Assembly (NCBI GenBank): GCA_003194525.1
Contig: NBIV01000194.1
Coordinates: 1-64,000, forward strand
Reading direction: 5' to 3'
Source of the DNA: Gracilariopsis chorda
Lineage: Eukaryota > Rhodophyta > Florideophyceae > Gracilariales > Gracilariaceae
DNA length: 64,000 nucleotides
Part shown: positions 56,145-64,000 of the stretch, piece by piece
Numbering within the stretch: position 1 is the first letter of the stretch
How the letters are laid out: every line of letters starts with the position of its first letter
Notes under the pieces: generated by a model
Told to the model about the DNA's origin: nothing
Database searches by the model: none
The model's input: the letters and a program-made list of their open reading frames with translations, nothing else
Translations under genes and position numbers: made by a program

Positions 56145-56508
56145 ATGACACTGTACGCTGGGTAGCAAATGCGTAGGCGTCAACTGCGTAGCTGGCTTTA
56201 CCCCACGCCGTACGCAAGATAGTGTGTGACTATCGTGCTTGCCGAGTTCGACAGACAATCGGCTCAGCAAGGGGCGCTCATAAAAGGCCTTCCGATTCTT
56301 CGGAAGGCAACTCACGAGGCAATACAAAGCAAGTGAAATGCCCGTTCTCTTGCCGCGCTCCTACGTCTTTCAGCGCTTCTACCTATTCCCTACAGTAGCT
56401 CCGCACTGCGTTCTCTCCTTGTGCACTCTCGGCAATCTCCGCCACAACGCTAGCGTCGTTTTGTAGTTGGTCATCTTTGGGAATTCCTCGCTCGGGCAAC
56501 ACTGAACA
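56105..56508 (+). repeat. 3' LTR of element E
   Basis: 404 bp, partner of 51039-51442. Confidence 0.93.
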
Positions 56509-57309
56509 TCGTACTGGTTGTATATTTATCTGTGGATCAAACCGTTAACAAGAACCGCAGTCAACTCAACGTGTAGCTTCGTACGCATCGCAACCCTCAC
56601 CTTCGTCCTCATCATATGACTTCTTTCTGCCCTTCAGGTCCACTCAATATCCGCTTTTACTGATTGGCTCCATGCTCAGGGTGCATTGCAGAACATTCTC
56701 CGTCCCTGGTTAGCTGCAATATCTCTGCCCTCAAAACTTCGATTTCATCGGGCCCCTCTTGTGCCTTTATGCCCATAGTGCATCTGCGCTAGCGAGAAAT
56801 ATTTTTTAGGGGCTCCCTCTTCACCTTTTTGGATCGTAACCTGTACTTACTGCCTCTTCCGTTGGGACCTCGGCTCCGAATTACTTGAGTTTATACCAGT
56901 CACAGTTCCGCTGACTACATTGCCGCTTTCCACACTCTTCACTTCATGTTTCTGGGTCGTTGTGGCCGCACCGCCTGACGTTCTTAGTGCCTTGTATCTT
57001 CAACGATGCGTAGAACGTCGTCTACCAATTCGCAGCAGACTTTTATGCTACAGCAGCGCACCATCTGCTTTCAAAATATCCGTATACTGTGTCAATCGCT
57101 ACCGTAGCCATTTTGGAGAGGACCGGGGCTCCAGATAAACGTTACTGCAAAGGTCGAGAACAAAGTGTCGTCTAGGCCGTTATGGCTTGCCTCTATTTAC
57201 TTTCGAAGATCATTTTGTCGCGTTGTGTTCGCAAAGACTAGCTCTCATTCTCAACATACCGTTTTGCTAGTGGCTGCTTGTTTTCCCATCGACTGATTGC
57301 TATATATCT
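56509..57309. other. no supportable gene between E and the CACTA relic
   Basis: Short frames only. The C-terminal end of the CACTA transposase may lie here but was not recognised. Confidence 0.4.
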
Positions 57310-59586
57310 TCATTCAGATACTTCAATTGCTCCTGGTAAGCAAAGATTCGTACGGCACTGCCTGGATTTTCGATCTCGTTCAACGAAGTACTTACGGTTC
57401 CACATGTCTAGGTATCCCACCAATCGCCCAATGCACTGTGCCGGCTCGATGGTAACTTCTGTTCTACGTCGATCTTGTGTGTACACAAGGTCTAAAACTT
57501 TGTTAAAAACGCAACCACACTGCCATCGGATCTTCGCCAACGTTAGACTCACGTTCTCTGTCTTGTTATCGAATTGAAGCTTAACGTATGCGTCAAACAA
57601 GTCCTCGATATATCCGTAGTACAGATCAATGATGTTCTGTGTCACTTGTTCTTCACCTGAACAATATCCTGGACGATTTGGAAAACTGGAATCTGTTGAA
57701 GATCTCAGGAACTCATCACCGACGCAGTATTTCTGACGGGCTGTGGCATTATGCGAATTTTGATAGCGAGTCCCATAAGAGTCTGAAGTCTCCACCAAAA
57801 ACTTTCTTCTTCCCAGTCAAAACTGTTGCCGACTTGTACCTCTTCGAGGACATTACTTTCTACTGAATGCCGTCATTGTTTTGGAAACTGATGTGTCACA
57901 TTGTTCGAGAAGGCCATTTGATGTCTTTCTGTCAAATGACGTTCTCTGCCTACTCCGCTGCACTCAAATCCCGTACCAAATTCTTCGTTTCTCTCTTTTG
58001 TATCGCTGTCGTTCATCACGTCGCCGTTTTGATTTGTAAGAACATGTTCCTCGCCAATTTGTGGTGCGAGTCCCCCTTCATGTTTCGAAGACCAAGAACT
58101 CCATGGTTTTTGTAAAACAAATGAGCGTCCATGTTCTTTTTAGTAGTCATTCGCCTTCCAATATCACCAAGAAGCCTTTCAATGAGAAACTTTGAAGTCG
58201 CTGGAAGGGTCCCACATTGTTTCAGAAGTTTTGGGATGTGAAGTATCGCGTGTGGGCTTGGGGTGAAGCAGAAAGAGTCAGATGGTCTCTGGGGGAACCA
58301 GTCAGCGAAATTTGCGTCCAGCTTTTCGACCACCGTCTTTGTCGCCTTTGACACAACTTCATCACAACAATTTCGAAACAGTGTGATATGAGCCTATATA
58401 TGAGCACGGATAAGCTCAATATCTCTTTTCTAACCCAATGAAGATGGAAGAACGGAACAAGATACAATTCAAGGTGCTTTTTCAAGTCTTCGGCCTTGTG
58501 TTTTTCCAGATCGTACAATGACAATGGATTCCTACCCCACGATATTGAAATTCCGCCACAAGAAAGCTCCATGTCTCTGTTGATATGGTTAAGCGGTGTT
58601 ATTGGCACACAATACGATGGCAACTCTTCCAATGACTCAATTCGGGGGTGGCTGCCAATTAAGAGCCGTAGCAGATGTTTCGACCATCCCAGGAGCACTA
58701 GATGCCTGGTTTCATATGAAAATCTGTACTTAAAGTCCAAAGACAGCTGACAAAAGCACGTTTCATTCTTTATTCCACTTATTTTCACCAGAAATTTACG
58801 TTCTGACAATGCAACCGGCAGCCATTTGAGAGATTTCCATGAAGAAATTATATCTGACTCTATCCAAGAAGAATTACATTCGATTCTTGTAATTTCACCA
58901 GGTTCATAGCTGAGACGGTCAACACCTGATTATATGCAAACAGCAGTTTTGATTACTTGCTTGGGATTGTCAGGAATTATGCAACTGGTTTTGCATTCTG
59001 GGACATATATTTTCTTCTTCAAACAGAACCTGGGGAACCATGTGCCTCTGTGTCCAACATATCCTAGCAACTTTGTAGCTGCATGCCAGTCCACCGTGGA
59101 GAAAACCATTCGAGCACACACCGTGCGAAACTTTCCGTCAGTGCAGAGAACTCTGATACCCTTTTCTAACTTTCTGAAATCTGAGAAGATCTCATGCATG
59201 AATGTGTCGAAGTACTGAGAAGCATGAGAACCAGGCACCAAACCGAGGATCAAGGCATTGCTTGCCCGTGATCTCTCAAATGGATCGAAGTTTAAGACGG
59301 TGCAAACAAGAGGAGATGATGATATTGACGCGCCTCTTCTGTTTCGAGCACATTCAAAACCATCTGTAGAAAAGCTGAAGAAGATAGTGAAGTTCTTCTC
59401 AGGATCATGGTTGGCTATGTTTTTCATGTATCGCTTCTTGAACATCACCCCATCGTAGTAGTCGTGAGAATTGGGTAAACCTGTTGACGAATCGGAAGAA
59501 TTCAAATATTTCTTGAACCTCTCCACTAGCTGGTGAAGGAAATCAATGGCAGAACAAAGTGCTTCGAAAGCGGCATATGGTTTCAA
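57310..59586 (-). pseudogene. CACTA (En/Spm-type) transposase relic, tnp2-like
   Basis: Several minus-strand stretches line up with tnp2-type transposases. FSFSTDGFECARNRRGASIS near 59300-59400 is the DGF catalytic motif region. ALILGLVPGSHASQYFDTFM is the PG... segment. FSTVDWHAATKLLGYVGHRG near 59050-59110 matches the D..A..KL.GY pattern before the zinc ribbon. FTPSPHAILHIPKLLKQCG, then LIERLLGDIGRRMTTKKN near 58140-58280, matches the DUF4218-like domain. The order is N to C from right to left. The frame breaks several times (near 58930, 58220 and 58020) so it is inactive. Terminal CACTA repeats were not found. Confidence 0.7.
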
Positions 59587-59599
59587 GAACCAGAACTTG

Positions 59600-60790
59600 G
59601 AGGCTTCTTGTTATGGTTTGACGCATATTGTACATTGGGATATCGAAGCATCCAAGCTTTGGCCACATGCCCTATTGGACACATTCCAACGCTACACTTG
59701 CTCAACAATGACAGATGAAGTGCATAATTTATCTTTTATCTGTACAAAATACGTGCTTTAGTTGGGTTAAGTGGAAGAAATCGTTCAATGTTGCCCTGAG
59801 AAGTTCCAGACGGCTCTGCTGTATAGAGGAGTTCGTTCATTCTCTGGAATTCCGTTGCAGCTATGCTCCCACTGAGCTCTTCTCTTTCTAGACGGCGAAT
59901 CAAGGTGTATCAGTTCCACAGAAACATCCAAATATTCTCTCTAATTTTTAGGAAGTGAAGATATGCCTCTGTCTTTATGGCTCTGGTCACGTCGTACTTC
60001 CCATCTACCTCTGCGACTATGTCCTACTCTATAAGAATCTTCCATGTACTCTCAAGCATGAACCATCCAAAACTTTTGCTGGAATGAGATATAGGAATGA
60101 TTTACTGCAGAAATAAATTGAGAATGCGGACAAATGTTGTTCGAAAGAATAAATAGAAGGTGCCATTTACATTAGAAAGGCTCCGGAATGGATGTTCCCA
60201 TTTTCATTAGCCTACATGGTATTACTGAGCTTGAACAAGGGCTGCATTTTCACTCTGGTCATATACCCTGAATGGCTGTTTGTGCTTTTGAACATTAATG
60301 AAGCATTTTCGGGATCCAATATACCCATATCAAGAGTACAATACGGGAAAAGAATCAAAAATTCAGGAACAGATCAATAATTCAAAGAAACCGCCAATAA
60401 TCGGGGAGAGGGAAAGCTTCTGAACAGCTCATCGTCCTTCTTTCTCTTCGATGACTCTGCCCGATTCGGTTTAGAGAGCTCGCTTGTCACCTCGTAGATC
60501 TCTAAAACTAGATTTCGCGCGACTCGACTTCTCAAAATCTTTAGGTCATCATCGCAGACTTCCGCTATGTCAAGTTGATACATGTCTTCAAATTCATTTT
60601 CTTCCTCCCCTGCGCAGCATTTCACTCGGGTATCGCACTAACGCAGACGTACTCGATTAGGTAAGCCGACAGGTTCTGCAACAGTCCACCGTGCGCGTAT
60701 ATACCTCTCACCACTGACCTGTATCGATTTCTTAAGAAGCTTCTGCTTTTCCTCCCTAGCCAATCGTCACAAAAGCACTGCAGCACAATC
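59600..60790. other. upstream of CACTA relic; weak acidic frame at 60374-60625 (minus)
   Basis: The 83-codon minus-strand frame at 60374-60625 is acidic then basic (EEENEFEDMYQLD, then SSKRKKDDELF) and might be the N-terminus of the CACTA protein, but there is no motif to prove it. Nothing else was recognised. Confidence 0.3.
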
Positions 60791-61825
60791 ATGGATTCGA
60801 AAGTTTTTCCAGCAGTTTCAATCGACCATCATCAAACTCTGGTCCCATGTAACCGCCTATCTATCACTCAGAGTCAGGTCCAGCAAAGCTCTGCCGCACT
60901 ACTTGTCATGCCCGCCGGGGCTGTTCTGATCCCCACTACTCCACAGAAGCGTCTTTTTAAGCCAAATGGCCATCTTTAACGGCCAAGTGGTACCGTTCTT
61001 TCGCCTCGTGAGGTATTCAATCGCCTGTATTGCAGGAAGATGACGGAAATGAACGGCTCCGTGCCAGCCAACGAGCACTACTCCCTTTACAACGAGCTCG
61101 CAAAAGAAGTTAAGAACAACATCAGAGGTTTCCTTTATAGCACGCTAAAACTGAATCGTGGTAGTCAGACGTATAGTGCCACCAAACTCAAATACGATGA
61201 CAAACTCCGCGATCTCAAGAGAATGCTAGTAGGAAAGTACTCAGTTCTGGCTGCTGCTCAAAGCTGTTGGGTTGTTACATTCCTGATCAAGGACAGGATG
61301 CAGCAAGACAGGAAAAGAGATGTGGAAGCAGCTAAGAAGTATGCTAAGAAGAACGCAGAAGGGCGCAACGCAGATGATGAAGCTGGTCCGGCAGTGGTCT
61401 CCAATCCTGAATCACGTCCATCTACTCACACTCGCGATGAAGAGCCTCTTACAAGCTCTGTTCCGATTCCTCAACCATCTTATAAGATCTCCGTAACGCC
61501 ATCTGCACTGGTTGTTGACCATGAAGACAACCCAGAACCGGACGACAATCAAGACTCCCAGAAAATGACAGATGTGCATTCGCCACCGGCATTGCATTTT
61601 CATACGACGAACGGTCAGAAACGTGGAATGAAGGCTCCGAGAAAGAGAGGTAAGCGTTTTTCTAGGAAAAGAGTCAAGCGCAGCCAAAACGAGTGAGCTA
61701 TACGCAGCCACAACGAATATGAATTACAGTCGGCACCTGACGACTCTGCTGACGCGCTGCAAAGGTCACGAAAGCTAGAAAAAACGTCTCGAGCTGGTCG
61801 TCCATCTAAGAGGCGTGCGAAGTGA
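60791..61825 (+). pseudogene. basic nuclear-type protein pseudogene, two in-frame stops
   Basis: An ATG at 60791 opens a frame that keeps the same phase to 61825 apart from TAA at 60977-60979 and TGA at 61694-61696. Reading on after each stop stays protein-like: RPSGTVLSPREVFNRLYCRK after the first, ELQSAPDDSADALQRSRKLE after the second. The middle 218 codons (61040-61696) form a helical segment (YNELAKEVKNNIRGFLYSTL), a coiled, Lys-rich stretch, a Pro/Ser/Thr-rich linker and a very basic cluster (KAPRKRGKRFSRKRVKR). The end carries an AT-hook-like GRPSKRR. The protein family is not recognised. It could be a host chromatin protein or the second gene of the nearby CACTA element, from which it is divergently oriented. 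Confidence 0.55.
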
Positions 61826-61835
61826 CGCGCTGTGA

Positions 61836-62239
61836 TGTTCTGTGTTGCCCGAGCGAGGAAGTCCCAAAGATGACCAACTACAAAACGACGCTAGCGTTGT
61901 GGCAGAGATTGCCGAGAGTGCGCAAGGCGAGAACGCAGCGCGGAGCTACTGTAGGGAATCGGTAGAAGCACTAAAAGACGTAGGAGCGCGGCAAGAAAAC
62001 GGGCACCTCACTCGGTGTGTCTTGCCTCGTGAGTTGCCTTCCGAAGAATCGGAAGGCCTTTTATGAGCGCCCCTTGCCGAGCCGATTGTCTGTCGGACTC
62101 GGCAAGCACGATAGTCACACACTATCTTGCGTACGGCGCGGGGTAAAGCCACCTACGCAGTCGACGCCTACGCATTTGCTACCCAGCGTACAGTGTCGTC
62201 TATCGTGTAGTCCAAGGTGATGCCGTATTTGCTACAACA
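61836..62239 (-). repeat. solo LTR of the E family
   Basis: A 404-bp sequence in reverse orientation matches the E LTRs in full length, with no internal sequence beside it. It is presumably left by recombination between two LTRs. No matching 5-bp duplication was found beside it. It starts 10 bp after the end of the preceding pseudogene. Confidence 0.9.
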
Positions 62240-62377
62240 CAGCAGCAAAATAAATGCAGACGAGGTGGCAGGATAATTTCTGTCGCCACCGTCTACGTAA
62301 TTCCAATGACTGGAAATGAGATTCGTGAGCTTAAGCTCCCTGCTGCGTGGACTTCCTACGAACATTATGATTTTTGA

Positions 62378-62385
62378 ATGCGTAC
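62378..62385. repeat. candidate 8-bp target duplication of hAT (ATGCGTAC)
   Basis: The eight bases before the candidate terminal inverted repeat. The partner copy is outside the window, so this is positional only. Confidence 0.35.
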
Positions 62386-62398
62386 CAGGGTCGTATTT

Positions 62399-62465
62399 GT
62401 GACTGACTAACTATGACAAGAAAAATGTGACTAATGACTGACTAACTACCACTTGTGGGAAAAAT
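62399..62465. repeat. hAT subterminal direct repeats
   Basis: TGACTGACTAACTA occurs twice, about 35 bp apart, each followed by sequence ending in GAAAAATGT. Such short repeats are often transposase binding sites in hAT elements. Confidence 0.6.
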
Positions 62466-62620
62466 GTAGTCATTAGTCATGACAGTCTTGACACCTGTAC
62501 AACTGTGCAACTGTGCAACGTGTCTTACACGTGGATACTCACAGGCCGCCGCCGTCGACTCCATTTCAGAACGGGAGTCTTCCAATCGTGGTTGCCTCGG
62601 ACTGCCCCACCGGCGACAAC

Positions 62621-64000
62621 ATGAGGCCACCTGTTCCTTTGCCGGCTGAGCCACGTGCGTCATCTGAGCCAAGTTCTTCGCCGCAGTCTCCCCAAAATGG
62701 AGAACCATCACCAGTCGAGATCACGGCAAAGCGGCTCGTAGAGCAGCAGAGTGAAAGACAAAAGAGACGTCGCAAGGTAGGAGCCGGGCGCGGGTCGAGC
62801 GTCAAGACGTCACTCTGGAGCACGATTGCCGCTACAGTGCATGGCAGTAATGGAAAGTTCAAGTTTACATGCGCTACCTGTGGAATTGAAGGCGCCATGA
62901 ATAGCACCTTGTCAACAAGCAACGTCATCGTTCACTACAAGATCAAACATCTCGCATTGCATAACGATCTCGTTTCTCTTAACAATAGCAATGCCACTGA
63001 AGTTGCCCTTACATCTCGTATCTCGCAGGAACGAAGGCGAAATACTCGTCGGAGACGGAAGAGTGACATACAGCGTTACTTCACGCCTAGCAATGGCGGT
63101 GGTTCGAGCGGACTTTCAGCGTTGGAAACTGTAAACATTCCGGCTAAGGTTCTGCAGTCTGTGGCTATTGTGATGTTCTCGTGCTTTATGGAGGCCTCCT
63201 CTTCTCAGCTCGCATCACCGGTCTTGCAAGGATTCGTGGATGTGTTTGGGGGTCGCATACAATTTGCGAGTAAGGATATGACGGAGAAAACATTGTTTGA
63301 CACGTACGCTGCTGTCTGTCGCATCCTACGGCGCTCCGTTACAGACGCGCGGACAGGATGCATAACGGTCGATGGGTGGAGTGCTGCGCTGGGTGCTCCA
63401 ATCCTTGGAATGACATGGCATTATATTGACAAGCAATGGAACATGCGTTGCGTTCCCATCGCAACTCTGAACATGGGATTAGCGTCCAAGACCGGTCAAC
63501 AACTACGCTATATCATGCAGGAAATACTAGAACAGAATCCAATCGTGGGCGCTGACGATGTTTGCGTACACACGGGTACTAGCGATAATGATGCTGCCAC
63601 CGCCCTGGCAGTTGATCTGCTTACCAACTACGTTGGTTCCGTGCGCTGCGTGGTCCACACGCTGGCCTTGGCAGTGAATGATGTTTTCGAGCATGGTACT
63701 GTGTGGAAGTTGTATCTGGACCATGTGAACAAGGTGACGACATACTTTAACCATCACCAAAAGGCGGCACAGTTGCTAGCTCAAAAGCAAGGAGAGGAGG
63801 GGATTACCAAAGATCGCGTGCATAGGCTCAAGCACGATATTCCCACGCGCTGGCATTCTCGTCTTGCTGCGATGTCTGTCTATCTGTGCCGGATTCATAA
63901 TATCTCAGAAGTGGCGGAAGAGCTCGAGATAAGTTCGGAGCACCTGCCTACGCTTTCTGAAGATCAACAGGATGTCCTCGCTGAGTTCATTACTGTACTT
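62621..64000 (+). CDS. hAT transposase with BED zinc finger, C-terminus beyond window
   Basis: From an ATG at 62621, 460 codons stay open to the window edge without a break. In order there is a Pro/Ser/Glu-rich start, a BED finger with C84, C87, H105 and H110 (FTCATCG, VHYKIKH), and a basic stretch (RRRNTRRRRK). The RNase-H-like core starts with DGWSA (first catalytic Asp at 251), then GTSDNDAAT near 319-327 (second Asp). RCVVHTLALAV at 342-352 is the hAT C/DxxH motif, and TRWHSRL at 409-415 is the conserved TRW block. The C-terminal dimerisation domain and third catalytic residue would lie outside. Hermes/Ac-type enzymes cut and paste DNA. This reading frame looks unbroken as far as it is visible. 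Confidence 0.93.
   Translation, partial: MRPPVPLPAEPRASSEPSSSPQSPQNGEPSPVEITAKRLVEQQSERQKRRRKVGAGRGSSVKTSLWSTIAATVHGSNGKFKFTCATCGIEGAMNSTLSTSNVIVHYKIKHLALHNDLVSLNNSNATEVALTSRISQERRRNTRRRRKSDIQRYFTPSNGGGSSGLSALETVNIPAKVLQSVAIVMFSCFMEASSSQLASPVLQGFVDVFGGRIQFASKDMTEKTLFDTYAAVCRILRRSVTDARTGCITVDGWSAALGAPILGMTWHYIDKQWNMRCVPIATLNMGLASKTGQQLRYIMQEILEQNPIVGADDVCVHTGTSDNDAATALAVDLLTNYVGSVRCVVHTLALAVNDVFEHGTVWKLYLDHVNKVTTYFNHHQKAAQLLAQKQGEEGITKDRVHRLKHDIPTRWHSRLAAMSVYLCRIHNISEVAEELEISSEHLPTLSEDQQDVLAEFITVL

Larger units (their letters stand above)
51039..56508 (+). mobile_element. Ty3/gypsy chromovirus E, complete ends
   Basis: Two LTRs of exactly 404 bp (51039-51442, 56105-56508) flank gag, retropepsin, RT, RNase H, integrase and a chromodomain. 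LTRs differ at about 21 positions by eye, about 5%. It is broken, with around half a dozen interruptions. The five bases outside each end do not match, so no target duplication can be shown. It is related to C and D rather than A and B. Confidence 0.93.
62386..64000 (+). mobile_element. hAT-superfamily DNA transposon, left part
   Basis: The left end starts with CAGGGTCG, the CAGGG-type terminal repeat of many hAT elements. Subterminal direct repeats of TGACTGACTAACTA follow at about 62400-62450. The transposase starts 235 bp in. The element runs off the right edge. Confidence 0.75.

Noticed and set aside
61842-62066. 74-codon frame repeated in E-family LTRs (also 51212-51436 on the minus strand)
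   Set aside because: Its conservation follows from the LTR copies being alike. There is no coding evidence beyond that.

Overview
This window is eukaryotic nuclear DNA, dominated by transposable elements. Support comes from three related kinds of Ty3/gypsy LTR retrotransposon with chromodomains, a Helitron, a CACTA-type transposase relic and a BED-finger hAT transposase. No operons or bacterial-type genes are visible. The few plausible host genes are single open frames without obvious introns, so an intron-poor genome is likely. A red alga, oomycete or fungus would all fit, and the sequence alone does not decide between them.

Layout. Bases 1-30476 are a nest of LTR retrotransposons. The oldest layer, element D, runs on the minus strand from about 30476 leftward. 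Its integrase region is split by three later insertions: B (16312-26412, minus, TSD CAAAT), C (9523-16164, plus, TSD CCCTC) and A (plus, entering from the left edge and ending at 9425). A and B belong to one family. It has about 830 bp LTRs, a chromodomain, an antisense reading frame between the integrase and the 3' LTR, and an unusual density of tiny perfect hairpins in both coding and LTR sequence. C and D belong to a second, more decayed group related to element E (51039-56508).

Bases 30477-44124 hold the best host-gene candidates. These are an egghead/BRE-3-like family 2 glycosyltransferase (38091-39814, minus) in a GC-rich island with several G/C homopolymer runs, a short predicted secreted protein (41506-41940, minus), a weaker signal-peptide frame (34110-34643, plus) and a hairpin-rich tandem repeat (42686-43410). 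Long stretches here show no supportable gene. Bases 44125-49620 are a decayed autonomous Helitron on the minus strand (Rep plus Pif1-like helicase) with an in-frame 165-bp internal duplication.

Bases 51039-64000 hold element E with matching 404-bp LTRs, a CACTA (En/Spm, tnp2-like) transposase relic (57310-59586, minus), a basic pseudogene with two in-frame stops (60791-61825, plus), a 404-bp solo LTR of the E family (61836-62239) and the left part of a hAT transposon. The hAT transposase frame is open from 62621 to the window edge.

The window therefore reads mainly as a record of serial transposition. By eye, LTR divergence orders the insertions B (about 2%), E (about 5%) and C (about 16%), with D older than A, B and C because they interrupt it. 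All boundaries, repeat lengths and differences were read by eye, and no alignment or database search was run.
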